DNA of 64,000 bases from Hyphomicrobiales bacterium (GTDB lineage: Bacteria; Pseudomonadota; Alphaproteobacteria; Rhizobiales; Rhizobiaceae), in contig UBKJ01000017.1 of the NCBI GenBank assembly GCA_900465915.1, positions 329,032-393,031 on the forward strand. The letters run 5' to 3'. The position numbers were made by a program, and so were the translations under genes. Below the pieces are notes generated by a model. The model did not search any database. It had not been told where the DNA came from and saw only the letters and a list, made by a program, of their open reading frames with translations. This document shows positions 55,703 to 64,000 of this stretch, in pieces; position 1 is the first letter of the stretch, and each line of letters starts with the position of its first letter.

Positions 55703-56851
55703 ATGCAACTGATCACAACGACCCCGGCCCTCGAAGAGGCCGTCGCCGCCCTCGCCAAATCCGACTTCGTCACGGTCGACACGGAATTCATCCGCGAGAC
55801 GACCTTCTGGCCGGAATTGTGCCTGATCCAGATGGCCTCGCCCGACCATACGGCGCTGGTCGACCCGCTCGCGCCCGGCCTCGACCTCGCGCCCTTCTTC
55901 CGGCTGATGGCCGACGAGAAAGTGGTCAAGGTGTTCCACGCCGCGCGCCAGGACATCGAGATCGTCTTCCATCTCGGCGACCTCATCCCCGCCCCCATCT
56001 TCGACACGCAGGTGGCGGCCATGGTCTGCGGCTTCGGCGACGCCATCTCCTACGACCAGCTCGTGCAGAAGGTCACGGGCCAGCATCTCGACAAGTCGTC
56101 GCGCTTCACCGACTGGCGCCGGCGGCCCCTTTCCGACAAGCAGCTCGACTACGCGCTCGCCGACGTCACCCATCTGCGCGACGTCTACCTGCACCTCAAG
56201 GCGGAGCTCGCCAAGGAAGGCCGCAGCGAGTGGGTCAACGAGGAGATGGCGGTGCTGTCGGCCAAGGAGACCTACGACCTGCATCCCGACGACGCCTGGC
56301 GGCGGGTCAAGGCGCGGGTGCGCAAGCCGATCGAGCTCGCCGTGGTGCAGGCCGTCGCCGCCTGGCGCGAGCGCGAGGCGCGCGAGCGCAACGTGCCGCG
56401 CGGCCGCGTCATCAAGGACGACACCATCGCCGAGATCGCCCAGCAGCAGCCGCGCGACGCCGAGGCGCTGGGCCGGCTGCGCTCCATCCCCAAGGGCTGG
56501 GAGCGTTCGGCGCAGGCGGCGGGCCTGATCGCCGCCGTGCAGTCGGCGCTGGCCCTGCCCAAGGAGGAGCTTCCGCGCATGCCCCGCCAGCAGCAATCGC
56601 CCGAAGGCAGCGCCGCCGCCGCCGACCTTCTCAAGGTTCTCCTCAAGCTCGTGACCGAGGCGCACGGCGTCGCCGCCAAGATCGTCGCCAGCTCCGACGA
56701 CATCGACCGCATCGCCGCCGAAGGCGACAAGGCCGACGTCCCCGCCCTGCACGGCTGGCGCCGCGACGTCTTCGGCCAAAAGGCGCTCGACCTCATCGAC
56801 GGGAAGGTGAGCATTCGGTTTGAGAATCGGAGGATTTGTTTAGGGGAATAG
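55703..56851 (+). CDS. rnd: Ribonuclease D
   Basis: A 382-residue DEDD exonuclease: VDTEFIRETTFWPELCLIQ (Exo I), FHAARQDIEIV (Exo II), and Y-A-L-A-D-V-T-H-L (Exo III). An HRDC domain starts near residue 205 (WREREARERNVPRGRV). It trims tRNA 3' ends. The last codons (C-L-G-E) and stop fall inside the GGGAATAG microrepeat region, so the C-terminus has been set by the repeat. Confidence 0.96.
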   Translation: MQLITTTPALEEAVAALAKSDFVTVDTEFIRETTFWPELCLIQMASPDHTALVDPLAPGLDLAPFFRLMADEKVVKVFHAARQDIEIVFHLGDLIPAPIFDTQVAAMVCGFGDAISYDQLVQKVTGQHLDKSSRFTDWRRRPLSDKQLDYALADVTHLRDVYLHLKAELAKEGRSEWVNEEMAVLSAKETYDLHPDDAWRRVKARVRKPIELAVVQAVAAWREREARERNVPRGRVIKDDTIAEIAQQQPRDAEALGRLRSIPKGWERSAQAAGLIAAVQSALALPKEELPRMPRQQQSPEGSAAAADLLKVLLKLVTEAHGVAAKIVASSDDIDRIAAEGDKADVPALHGWRRDVFGQKALDLIDGKVSIRFENRRICLGE

Positions 56852-56892
56852 GGGAATAGGGAAGTATGGCAATAAGGCAGTAGGGCAATATG
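56841..56892. repeat. Microrepeat arm, left of toxin-antitoxin pair
   Basis: Degenerate 7-8 bp units (GGGAATA, GGCAATA, AGGCAGTA, GGGCAATA) running through the rnd stop codon. It contains GGCAGTAGGGCAATA (56876-56890), which is repeated in inverse orientation at 57621-57635. Confidence 0.8.
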
Positions 56893-56927
56893 TTTTTTCA
56901 GTGATCGAACATATGCCCTGCCCTTCC

Positions 56928-57209
56928 CTATTCCTCGGAAGGCGGCCATTGCATGGCGGTGTGGACCAGCGCCATGATCCAGACCACGTCGGCCACTTCG
57001 TAGACCAGCCGGTAGTGCTCGTGGATGATCAGTTCGCGCGTGCCGGCCAGCCGCCCCGCCCGGCCAAGCATGGGGAAACGGGCCAGCCTTTCGGCCGCTT
57101 CGCTGAAAAGATCGTCCATCCTCAGGGCGGCGTGGGGATTGTCGACGGCGATATAGTCGATAATACCGGCGCGGTCCCGGTTGGCGGCGACTGTCCAGCG
57201 GACCTTCAC
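56928..57209 (-). CDS. RelE/ParE-family toxin
   Basis: A 93-residue protein with the ParE/RelE toxin pattern. The start VRWTVAANRDRAGIIDYIA is followed by A-L-R-M-D-D-L-F, L-A-R-F-P-M-L-G-R-A-G, and the strand T-R-E-L-I-I-H-E-H-Y-R-L-V-Y-E-V, ending WIMALVHTAMQWP. Its start overlaps the antitoxin stop by 4 bp. Type II toxin; gyrase poison or mRNA endonuclease cannot be decided. Confidence 0.92.
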   Translation of the reverse strand: MKVRWTVAANRDRAGIIDYIAVDNPHAALRMDDLFSEAAERLARFPMLGRAGRLAGTRELIIHEHYRLVYEVADVVWIMALVHTAMQWPPSEE

Positions 57210-57499
57210 GAAGCGGCCTTAGCCCGCCGCAGCAGATCGGCGCGCCGCGCCGCCGCCTCGGCCTCCACCTCCTCGTTCGACAGATGCAGGCCTGCGTCCC
57301 GCTGCCGGCGGGAAATCTCCAGCTTGCGCCGCAGGAAATCGTCGTATTCGCCTTCTTCCTCGCGACGCGCGATATAATCGCGCATCAACTCACGCACCAC
57401 CTGCGATGCCGAGCGGTCTTCCTCGGCGACGACGGCCATGAACCGCTCGCGCAACTCGGCCTCGATCTTCAATGTGAACGTCGTATCCTTGGCTTTCAT
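57206..57499 (-). CDS. ParD/RHH-type antitoxin
   Basis: A 97-residue antitoxin. The ribbon-helix-helix part is TFTLKIEAELRERFMAVVAE with D-R-S-A-S-Q-V-V-R-E-L-M-R-D-Y-I. A charged toxin-binding tail (REEEGEYDDFLRRKLE) follows. It precedes and overlaps the toxin gene. A palindrome-like GTAATTACAAGGTAATTAC lies just upstream of its start, a good autoregulatory site. Confidence 0.9.
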   Translation of the reverse strand: MKAKDTTFTLKIEAELRERFMAVVAEEDRSASQVVRELMRDYIARREEEGEYDDFLRRKLEISRRQRDAGLHLSNEEVEAEAAARRADLLRRAKAAS

Positions 57500-57507
57500 G
57501 ACCTCGC

Positions 57508-57534
57508 CTCAGGTAATTACAAGGTAATTACCTA
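57508..57534. promoter_or_regulatory. Operator candidate of the toxin-antitoxin pair
   Basis: Two direct copies of GGTAATTAC (in the segment AGGTAATTACAAGGTAATTAC) sit immediately upstream of the antitoxin ATG. Each GTAATTAC is itself palindromic, typical of RHH antitoxin binding sites. Assignment is inference from position and symmetry. Confidence 0.65.
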
Positions 57535-57607
57535 TCGTGCCACGAATCATCGTCTCATTCAACGAAAAGCCCGCCGGAAGCGGATAGAGGGCAGTTCAAC
57601 AGCGACC

Positions 57608-57650
57608 CAACATACTGCCTTATTGCCCTACTGCCCTATTGCCTTCCCAC
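57608..57650. repeat. Microrepeat arm, right of toxin-antitoxin pair
   Basis: TACTGCC, TATTGCCC and CTACTGCCC units, the inverse of the left arm. It ends two bases before the ppx stop codon. Confidence 0.8.
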
Positions 57651-57651
57651 C

Positions 57652-59163
57652 TCATCCCACCGCGAAATACAAATTCCTCCCCGTCACCTTCGCCAGTTGC
57701 TGCAATCGCCCTTCCGGGCGGTCGGAGATGAGGTCGGCGAGGTCGGCGGGGACGACGAGGGCCAAGCCGTTCTCCTCCTCGCGCCAGATGAGGCGCGGGA
57801 TGACGCCGGGCATGGAGGCGGAGAGCAGGTAGACGACGCGCAGCAGCGCGCCCAGGAGCTTGGCCCTCTCGCGCAGGCGCGGCGTGGCGAGGTGCACGAT
57901 GGAAGGCGCGATCTCGTCGTCGATCAGGCCCTCGTGGCGGTAGAAATTGGCCATGGCCATGAAGGAGCGCCCGGCATGGTCGATGCCGCCGAAGGAGCCG
58001 TGCGAGATGATGTTGAGCGCCTGCGAGCCGCGATAGTCCGGGTGCGCGCGCCAGCTTATGTCGGCCACCAGGCAGGCCGCCTCGCGGTAGCGCGCCTCGT
58101 CCTCGCTCTCGTCATAGCCGAGCAGCGGCAGGGTCAGGCTGGTCCAGATCGCCAGCTCGCGCGCGTGGCGCGGCGAGCGCGAGCGCAGGATCGCCAGCTC
58201 CTCCGCCGAGGAGAGCAGCGGGTCGAGCTTCTGCTCGTTGCGCGGCAGCAGCGAATAGACGTAGCCCTCGCGCACGCCCAGCGCCGAGAAGACGATCTTC
58301 GACGGCTTCATGCGGCGGATGGTCTCCAGCAGCACCGTCGCGCCGTAGGAGAGGAGCTGCCGGCGGTTCTTGGAGATGGCCTCGATGCCGCGCATCGTGT
58401 CGAGGTCGCCCTTGGCCACGCGCTTGAGGAAGGGGGCCGCCTCCGTCGGCGTCATCTCGTAGCCGTGCATGACGTGCAGCGGATAATGCTTGGCCGTCAT
58501 GTGCAGCTTGGCGAGATTGCGCCATGTGCCGCCGACGGCGTAGAAGATCTGGCCCTGGTTCTCCTTCAGCATCGTGGCGCGGGCGAGCTCCGCGCGGGCG
58601 ATTTTCGTGGCTTCCGGCAGCTTGTCGTTGGACATGTCCTGCAGGCGCAGGCCGCCCAGCGGCAGGGTGATGCCCTCGCCCACCTCGTGGTCGTTCAGCG
58701 CCACCAGCTCCAGGCTGCCGCCGCCGAGGTCGCCGGCCACGCCCTTCGGCTTGTAGAAGCCGGAAATGATGCCGAGCGCCGAATAATAGGCCTCCTCCTT
58801 GCCGGAGAGGACCTCGATATGGCGGCCGAGGATGGCCTCGGCCTCGCGGATGAAGTCGGGGCCGTTCTTCGCCTCGCGCGCGGCGGCGGTGGCCAGCGCG
58901 TGCAGCGACACCGCGCCGGCCTGCTCGGCCAGCGCGCGGAAGCGCTTCAGCGCGCGCAGCGCGGCCTCGACGGATTTCTCGTTCAGCTTGCCCGTCTTGG
59001 CCAGCCCCTTGCCGAGGCCGCAGAGTATCTTTTCGTTGAACAGCAGCGTCGGCGAACGGACGATGCCTTCATAGACCACGAGACGGACGGAATTGGAGCC
59101 GATGTCGATGACCGCCACCGGCTTGAGGCCCTTCAATCGGCCTTGCGCGTTGGCGGCGCTCAT
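57652..59163 (-). CDS. ppx: Exopolyphosphatase (Ppx/GppA family)
   Basis: A 503-residue actin-fold enzyme. It has [18 protein letters not shown] (phosphate 1), [13 protein letters not shown], the catalytic-Glu region [15 protein letters not shown], and [10 protein letters not shown] (phosphate 2). The C-terminal half is the HD-like domain. It hydrolyses polyphosphate or pppGpp. It overlaps ppk1 by 4 bp, a classic polyphosphate operon. Confidence 0.95.
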   Translation of the reverse strand: MSAANAQGRLKGLKPVAVIDIGSNSVRLVVYEGIVRSPTLLFNEKILCGLGKGLAKTGKLNEKSVEAALRALKRFRALAEQAGAVSLHALATAAAREAKNGPDFIREAEAILGRHIEVLSGKEEAYYSALGIISGFYKPKGVAGDLGGGSLELVALNDHEVGEGITLPLGGLRLQDMSNDKLPEATKIARAELARATMLKENQGQIFYAVGGTWRNLAKLHMTAKHYPLHVMHGYEMTPTEAAPFLKRVAKGDLDTMRGIEAISKNRRQLLSYGATVLLETIRRMKPSKIVFSALGVREGYVYSLLPRNEQKLDPLLSSAEELAILRSRSPRHARELAIWTSLTLPLLGYDESEDEARYREAACLVADISWRAHPDYRGSQALNIISHGSFGGIDHAGRSFMAMANFYRHEGLIDDEIAPSIVHLATPRLRERAKLLGALLRVVYLLSASMPGVIPRLIWREEENGLALVVPADLADLISDRPEGRLQQLAKVTGRNLYFAVG

Positions 59164-61385
59164 GCAGTCGTTTTTCGCTCGGCCTGCGCGCGCTTGCGAT
59201 GCGCGATCAGACGGGGGGCCGAAGACTTCAGAGACTTTCCGCGGCCCGACAGGCTTGGATTGGTCATGAAATATTCCTGCGCGTTAAATGCTTCCTCACC
59301 GGGTTCTTTTTCTACCCGGCGCGACGTGCCGTCCGCAAGTAGCTGATAGCTTTGTTGGTTATCAATTATGTTGGCGAACATGATCTGCGACAGGATCTGC
59401 TGGTGCACGGTGGCGTTGGTGATGGGCACCAAGGTCTCCACCCGGCGGTCGAGGTTGCGCGGCATCATGTCGGCCGAGCCGATATAGACCACGGCCTTGT
59501 CGGAGGGCAGGTCATGGCCGTTTCCGAAGCAGAAAATGCGGCTGTGCTCGAGAAAACGGCCGACGATGGACTTGGCGCGGATCGTGTCCGACAGGCCCGG
59601 GACCCCCGGCCGGAGACAGCATATGCCGCGCACCACGAGGTCGATCTGCACCCCCGCCTGGCCGGCGCGGTAGAGCGCGTCAATAATCTGTGGATCGACC
59701 AGCGCGTTCATCTTCATCCAGATCGCCGCCGGCCGTCCGGCGCGCGCATGCGCCATCTCGTTCTCGATATGCTTGAGGATTCGCGTCCGCAGCGTCAGCG
59801 GCGAGATGGCGATCTTCATCGCCTCCGCCGGCTGGGCGTAGCCGGTGATGAAGTTGAAGATATGCGCCACGTCGCGGGCGATCTCGGGGTCGGAAGTGAA
59901 GAAGGAAAGGTCCGTATAGATGCGCGCCGTGATCGGGTGGTAGTTGCCGGTGCCCAGATGCACATAGGAGCGCAGCCTCTGGTCCTCGCGGCGCACCACC
60001 AGCGACATTTTCGCATGCGTCTTCAATTCGATGAAGCCGAACACGACCTGCACGCCGGCGCGCTCCAGGTCGCGCGCCCAGCGGATATTGGCCTCCTCGT
60101 CGAAGCGCGCCTTCAATTCGACCAGCGCGGTGACCGACTTGCCGGCCTCCGCCGCGTCGACCAGGGCGCGCACGATGGGGCTGTCGTTGGAGGTGCGGTA
60201 GAGCGTCTGCTTGATCGCCAGCACGTCCGGGTCGGCGGCGGCCTGGCGCAGGAACTGCACCACCACGTCGAAGGATTCGTAAGGGTGGTGGACGACGATG
60301 TCCTTCTCGCGGATGGCGGCGAAGCAGTCGCCGCCATGCTCGCGGATGCGCTCGGGGAAGCGCGGATTGTAGGCGACGAATTTGAGGTCGTCGCGCGGGA
60401 TGGCGACGATCTCGGAGATCATGTTGAGCGCCAGCAGGCCCTCGAGCACGCTGACGCGGCTTTCCGAGACGCTGAGCTCGGTGGTGACGAAATTGCGCAG
60501 CGCCTCGGGCATCTCGGCGTCGAACTCGATGCGGATCACCTGGCCGCGGCGGCGGCGCTTGAGCGCCGTCTCGAACAGGCGCATCAGGTCCTCCGCCTCC
60601 TCCTCGACCTCGATGTCGCTGTCGCGGATGATGCGGAAGGTGCCGGCGCCGCGCACCTCGTAGCCGGGGAACAGGCGGCCGATGAACAGGCTGACCGCAT
60701 CCTCGATGGTGATGAAGCGATAGACCCCGGGCTGCTCGGCCGGCAGGGCGATGAAGCGCTTGAGCGCCACCGGAATGCGCAAGAGCGCCGTCATCGGATT
60801 GCCGTCGGCGCGCCGCGCCAGCTGCAGCGCGATGGAGAAGCCGAGATTGGGGATGAAGGGGAACGGATGCGCCGGATCGATGGAGAGCGGCGTGAGGACG
60901 GGGAAGATGGTTTCGAGGAAATGGTTCTCCAGCCACTCCTTCTCCGGCTTGGTGAGGGCCGCGGGGCGGACGATGTCGATGTCCTCGCGCGCCAGCTCCT
61001 CGCGCAATTCGCGCAGGCGGCTCTGCTGGTCGTGCTGCAGGCGGCCGACCTCCTCCAGCACGAAATCGAGCTGCTCCTGCGGCTTGCGGCCGTCGGCGCT
61101 GCGCAGCGCCAGCCCGGCGCGCACCTGCGCGGCGAGGCCGGCGATGCGCACCATGAAGAACTCGTCCAGATTGCCGGCCGAGATCGATAGGAAGCGTAGC
61201 CGCTCCAGCAGCGGCTGGCGGCGGTTGGCGGCCTCCTCCAGCACGCGGCGGTTGAATTGCAGCCAGGAGAACTCGCGGTTGACGAAGCGTTCCGGGCTCT
61301 CCATCAGCGTCGGCGGGGCGGTCTCGGTGGGGGAGCCGGGGAGATGGTCGGCGCTTTCGGCCGCTGGGTGGGTTTCGCTCGTCAT
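59160..61385 (-). CDS. ppk1: Polyphosphate kinase 1
   Basis: A 741-residue PPK1. The start [19 protein letters not shown] is diagnostic. The autophosphorylated His is in [20 protein letters not shown] and the second His in [13 protein letters not shown]. The [13 protein letters not shown]rg motif is also present. It makes polyphosphate from ATP. A Pho box lies 75 bp upstream of the ATG at 61385. The C-terminal tail is basic and Ser-rich. Confidence 0.97.
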   Translation of the reverse strand: MTSETHPAAESADHLPGSPTETAPPTLMESPERFVNREFSWLQFNRRVLEEAANRRQPLLERLRFLSISAGNLDEFFMVRIAGLAAQVRAGLALRSADGRKPQEQLDFVLEEVGRLQHDQQSRLRELREELAREDIDIVRPAALTKPEKEWLENHFLETIFPVLTPLSIDPAHPFPFIPNLGFSIALQLARRADGNPMTALLRIPVALKRFIALPAEQPGVYRFITIEDAVSLFIGRLFPGYEVRGAGTFRIIRDSDIEVEEEAEDLMRLFETALKRRRRGQVIRIEFDAEMPEALRNFVTTELSVSESRVSVLEGLLALNMISEIVAIPRDDLKFVAYNPRFPERIREHGGDCFAAIREKDIVVHHPYESFDVVVQFLRQAAADPDVLAIKQTLYRTSNDSPIVRALVDAAEAGKSVTALVELKARFDEEANIRWARDLERAGVQVVFGFIELKTHAKMSLVVRREDQRLRSYVHLGTGNYHPITARIYTDLSFFTSDPEIARDVAHIFNFITGYAQPAEAMKIAISPLTLRTRILKHIENEMAHARAGRPAAIWMKMNALVDPQIIDALYRAGQAGVQIDLVVRGICCLRPGVPGLSDTIRAKSIVGRFLEHSRIFCFGNGHDLPSDKAVVYIGSADMMPRNLDRRVETLVPITNATVHQQILSQIMFANIIDNQQSYQLLADGTSRRVEKEPGEEAFNAQEYFMTNPSLSGRGKSLKSSAPRLIAHRKRAQAERKTTA

Positions 61386-61459
61386 GTCGCTCGGTTCGTT
61401 CGGTTTTTCGGTCCGGTTTTCTGTTCCGGCGTGGCGGGCCCGCCTCGTTGCAGAGTCTT

Positions 61460-61477
61460 ATGACGGTCCTGTGACAG
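61460..61477 (-). promoter_or_regulatory. PhoB box upstream of ppk1
   Basis: On the minus strand the sequence reads CTGTCAC-AGGA-CCGTCAT, matching the Pho box (CTGTCAT-N4-CTGTCAT) at 12 of 14 positions with correct spacing. It sits about 75 bp before the ppk1 start. Phosphate-starvation control of ppk-ppx is known in other proteobacteria; here it is inferred. Confidence 0.75.
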
Positions 61478-61600
61478 TTTGATAGCAAATCGCCCGAAAA
61501 GTCCTCAGAATTGTTGAAAACGCTTCCGCCGATGCGACATTCGCGCTAAACCCTGCCTGTTCGCCATCGACCGCGACCTATCAAGCATCGGAGCCTGTCC

Positions 61601-61855
61601 ATGTCCGCCCACATCATTCCGCACTTTCAGAACGACGCCGGTCATCCCCTGATCGAAATCGGCGTGAAGGAATTCATGTGCGTCGGCGCCAACCCGCCCT
61701 TCGACCATCCGCATGTCTTCCTCGACATGGGCGACGAGAACGAGGTGGTCTGCCCCTATTGCTCGACGCTCTACCGCTTCAACGCGCAGCTTCACGCCGA
61801 CGAGACCGCGCCGGCCGGCTGCGTCTACGAGGTTTCGGCCGAAAAGGCCGCCTGA
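61601..61855 (+). CDS. CHCC-type zinc-finger domain protein
   Basis: An 84-residue protein with the zinc-finger pattern visible as FMCVGANPPFDHPHVFLDMG and VCPYCSTLYRF (Cys-His-Cys-Cys). It is related to the C-terminal domain of complex I subunit NDUFS6. In alphaproteobacteria it is a short stand-alone protein likely linked to complex I. The next gene begins 11 bp later. Confidence 0.92.
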   Translation: MSAHIIPHFQNDAGHPLIEIGVKEFMCVGANPPFDHPHVFLDMGDENEVVCPYCSTLYRFNAQLHADETAPAGCVYEVSAEKAA

Positions 61856-61866
61856 CAAGGCTTTTC

Positions 61867-63009
61867 ATGACACCGGGCAAGGGGCGCATCGCCATTGCGG
61901 GCGCGGGCGTGGCGGGACTGGCCGCCGCGCTGGAGCTGGCCGCGCGCGGCTGGCGCGTCGACGTCGCCGAGCGGGCGGCGGAACTGTCCGAAGTGGGCGC
62001 GGGATTGCAGCTTGCGCCCAACGCCACCCGGCATCTGCAAAGGCTGGGCGTGCTGGAGCGGCTGCGGCCGCAGGCGGTGACGCCGGAGGCGCTCTACCTC
62101 GTCGACGGGCGCAGCGCGCGGGCGCTTCTGCCCATGGCGCTGGGGGTTGCGGCCGAGGCGCGCTGGGGCTTTCCCTATCTCGTCTGCCATCGCGCCGACT
62201 TGCAGGCGGCGCTGCTCGACGCCTGCCGCGCGCAACCCGCGATCACGATCCGGCTCGGGACCGACGCGGTCGCGGACGACGCGGATTGGACGATCGGCTG
62301 CGACGGCGTCTGGTCGGCGATGCGGGCGCGGGCCGGCTTCGAGCCGGCGCGGTTCAGCGGCCATATCGCCTGGCGCACGACGCTTGAAAGCGCCGCCCTG
62401 CCCGCTTCCTTCCGCGCGGCGTTGCCGCATAAGGAAGCCGTCTCGGCGTGGCTGGGGCCGAAGGCGCATTTCATCGCCTATCCGGTCAAAAGTGGGGATT
62501 TCTTCAATTTCGTGGCCATTACGGCGGGGGAAAACCCCGGCGAGGTCTGGTCGCGCAGCGGCGACCGAACGCGGCTGCAAGCGGCCTATGAAGGCTGGGC
62601 CGCGCCGGTGCGCGAGGCTTTGGCCGCGGCCGAAAACTGGACCTTCTGGCCGCTGTTCGAGATGGCCGAGGCGCAATTCCTCGCCGGCGAGCGCCGGGTG
62701 CTGATCGGCGACGCGGCGCACGCCGTCACCCCCTTCGCGGCGCAGGGCGCGGCGATGGCGATCGAGGACGCGGCGGCTCTGGCCGTGGCTTTGGACGCGG
62801 CGGACCGGGAGGCGGCGCTGCGGCGTTTCGAGGCGGCGCGCAAGGCGCGGCTGGCGGCGGTGGCCAAGCGCGGGGCGCTCAACCGCTTCGCCTATCACGC
62901 CACCGGGCTGGCGGCGTTGGGACGGAACACGCTGTTCTCGCTGCGGCGGCCGGAGCGGTTCCTGAAGGATCTCGACTGGCTTTACGGTCATGATTCGAGC
63001 GCGGTCTGA
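61867..63009 (+). CDS. FAD-dependent monooxygenase (salicylate/3-hydroxybenzoate hydroxylase-like)
   Basis: A 380-residue flavoprotein hydroxylase. GAGVAGLAAALELAARG opens the Rossmann fold. The D-G motif is IGCDGVWSAMRARAG, and the second FAD motif is VLIGDAAHAVTPFAAQGAAMAIEDA. It resembles aromatic-ring monooxygenases of the UbiH/salicylate hydroxylase group. No neighbouring aromatic pathway genes indicate the substrate. ATG at 61867. Confidence 0.88.
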   Translation: MTPGKGRIAIAGAGVAGLAAALELAARGWRVDVAERAAELSEVGAGLQLAPNATRHLQRLGVLERLRPQAVTPEALYLVDGRSARALLPMALGVAAEARWGFPYLVCHRADLQAALLDACRAQPAITIRLGTDAVADDADWTIGCDGVWSAMRARAGFEPARFSGHIAWRTTLESAALPASFRAALPHKEAVSAWLGPKAHFIAYPVKSGDFFNFVAITAGENPGEVWSRSGDRTRLQAAYEGWAAPVREALAAAENWTFWPLFEMAEAQFLAGERRVLIGDAAHAVTPFAAQGAAMAIEDAAALAVALDAADREAALRRFEAARKARLAAVAKRGALNRFAYHATGLAALGRNTLFSLRRPERFLKDLDWLYGHDSSAV

Positions 63010-63436
63010 AACGGACCTTCGCCATAGAAGCGACGCTTTATTGCCATGTCTTCGCCTCATTTCGCGCAGGTTTCAGCGTCGTGTCGGGCGCGGTGGGCCG
63101 CGAAATCCGTATTTGGCGGCGGGTTTGACACAATTCGCGGCGCTTTCGCCGGACGATCATTCGATCTGGTTCGGCAGGACGCGACAATGACGCGATTGGC
63201 ATGAATCGGAGGGTCGTTGAGCACGACCATGCGCTGGCCGTCGAGGTGAACTCGACCGTCGCCGCATCGGTTTTAGTCGTCGGGTTCGGAGGACGGAAGG
63301 TTACGACCTTATCCACCGAAGCGGACCGACGGAGGGCGTGAAAGATTAGGCCGAGTTTCGGCCCCCTCCTCCACCACCATCGCCCTTCACCCATCGAACA
63401 GGCGCCGCGTCCGCCCGAGCAGGCGCGGCGTCCGAC
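63010..63436. other. Intergenic stretch with no supported gene
   Basis: About 425 bp between the monooxygenase and the VOC gene (convergent). One frame (63204-63341, plus) reads like the end of a protein (EVNSTVAASVLVVGFGGRKV) but lacks a start and upstream continuity, so a gene remnant is possible. A Pro-rich minus frame at 63038-63394 has no ribosome site. No terminator hairpin of note. Confidence 0.45.
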
Positions 63437-63862
63437 CTACTCCTCCTTCCGCCCCATGGTGCGGGCGGCTTCGTCCATGTCCATCCACATCAGCTCCCAG
63501 ATATGGCCGTCGAAGTCTTCGAAGCTGCGGCCGTACATGAAGCCGTAATCCTGCTTCGGGCCCGGATCGGCGCGGCCGCCGGCCTTGGCCGCCTGTTCCA
63601 CCAGATCGTCGACCTGGGCGCGGCTTTCGGCCGACAGGCAGAGCAGCACCTCGCTGACCGCCGTGTCGGCGATGGCCTTGGGCGTGAACTGGCGGAACTT
63701 GTCGTGTTCGAGCAGCATGGCGTGGATGGTTTCGGAAAACACCATGCAGGAGGACTGCGCGTCGGAGAACATCGGGTTCTTCCGCGCGCCGACCGCTTCG
63801 TAGAACTCCGTCGCGCGCTCGACATTGCGGACGGGCAGGTTGACGAAAATCATTCTGGACAT
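63437..63862 (-). CDS. VOC-family (glyoxalase/bleomycin resistance-like) protein
   Basis: A 141-residue vicinal-oxygen-chelate protein starting MSRMIFVNLPVRNVERATEF. It has the paired beta-alpha-beta-beta-beta repeats and the late GRSFEDFDGHIWELMWMD metal-site motif (with Glu). This is the YaeR/PhnB-like group seen often in rhizobia. Substrate unknown. ATG at 63862; longer readings lack a ribosome site. Confidence 0.88.
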   Translation of the reverse strand: MSRMIFVNLPVRNVERATEFYEAVGARKNPMFSDAQSSCMVFSETIHAMLLEHDKFRQFTPKAIADTAVSEVLLCLSAESRAQVDDLVEQAAKAGGRADPGPKQDYGFMYGRSFEDFDGHIWELMWMDMDEAARTMGRKEE

Positions 63863-63930
63863 GACGTCTCTCTCCACATGTGCGTGGCGCATCATGCCAT
63901 TTCGGGCGGCGTCCGTACAGTTTGCAACGC

Positions 63931-63966
63931 AAAACGCCCGCCGGTCGGGGACCGGCGGGCGTTTTT
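63931..63966 (-). terminator. Strong bidirectional-type terminator
   Basis: A 15-bp stem AAAACGCCCGCCGGT / ACCGGCGGGCGTTTT with a 5-base loop and T-runs on either strand. It closes a minus-strand gene that enters from the right edge. Confidence 0.88.
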
Positions 63967-63983
63967 GCGAAAGGTCGAATCGC

Positions 63984-64000
63984 TCAGTGCAGGATCTGGC
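63984..64000 (-). CDS. C-terminal end of an unidentified gene (edge)
   Basis: A minus-strand frame ends Q-I-L-H-stop (TGA at 63986-63984), 18 bp before the terminator. Too little is present to name it. Confidence 0.35.

Noticed and set aside
63038..63394. 118-codon minus-strand frame
   Set aside because: No ribosome site, biased composition and no family resemblance.

Overview
This high-GC window looks like chromosome from an alphaproteobacterium of the order Hyphomicrobiales (Rhizobiales), in or near the Phyllobacteriaceae/Brucellaceae. The evidence is gene order and gene type: plsX-fabH-ihfA-merR, glyA-nrdR-ribD-ribE-nusB, an LdtR-type MarR regulator beside an L,D-transpeptidase, a HemB of the non-zinc type, a CHCC zinc-finger protein, DUF2842 and DUF6163 proteins, a cytochrome bc1 chaperone and rhizobial-type palindromic repeats. 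No prophage, insertion sequence, CRISPR array or replication origin was seen.

Left region (1-10057), accessory catabolism. A minus-strand operon (cupin, SDR dehydrogenase, DadA-like FAD oxidoreductase, NIPSNAP protein, DHDPS-like aldolase/deaminase running off the edge) diverges from a plus-strand set (GntR regulator, five-gene branched-chain-type ABC importer, proline-racemase-fold protein). The layout resembles hydroxyproline-type imino acid catabolism. However, both catalytic cysteine positions of the racemase-fold protein are Ser and Thr, so the true substrate is open. Two strong inverted repeats sharing TTGGATA/TATCCAA arms lie in the divergent promoter region and are the likely GntR operators.

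Region 10058-20978. Tandem duplicated Flp-type pilin genes, small envelope proteins, metY with a cupin, a CoA-binding protein, rplM-rpsI, an agmatinase-family gene, argC with an APH(6)-like kinase, ctaA, a DUF2842 protein and a FemAB/GNAT-like protein.

Region 21036-28289, polysaccharide locus. A Wzz/BY-kinase-like protein with a degenerate P-loop is divergent from a Wza-like lipoprotein, a GT4 glycosyltransferase, a polyprenyl-phosphate sugar transferase and a Wzy-like polymerase. A tRNA-Pro(GGG) follows on the minus strand. Next comes a guanidine exporter (SMR family) preceded by two ACGG-loop hairpins that fit the guanidine-II (mini-ykkC) riboswitch.

Region 29145-49107 is mostly core genes: merR, ihfA, fabH, plsX, DUF177, bc1 chaperone, bamE, hppA, nusB, ribE, ribD, nrdR, glyA, then L,D-transpeptidase, ldtR, a 3-hydroxyisobutyryl-CoA hydrolase-like gene, hemB, RDD and bpt. 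Between glyA and the transpeptidase is an orphan gene (41319-42050) with clear resemblance to the pertussis toxin S1 ADP-ribosyltransferase. It is the most novel-looking protein in the window.

Region 49205-64000: parC, an unknown exported protein, an apparently exported low-molecular-weight phosphatase, aspS, rnd, a ParD/RelE-type toxin-antitoxin pair bracketed by inverted 7-8 bp microrepeats, ppx-ppk1 with a good Pho box, a CHCC zinc-finger protein, a FAD monooxygenase and a VOC protein. All family calls are from reading the sequence; no database search was run.
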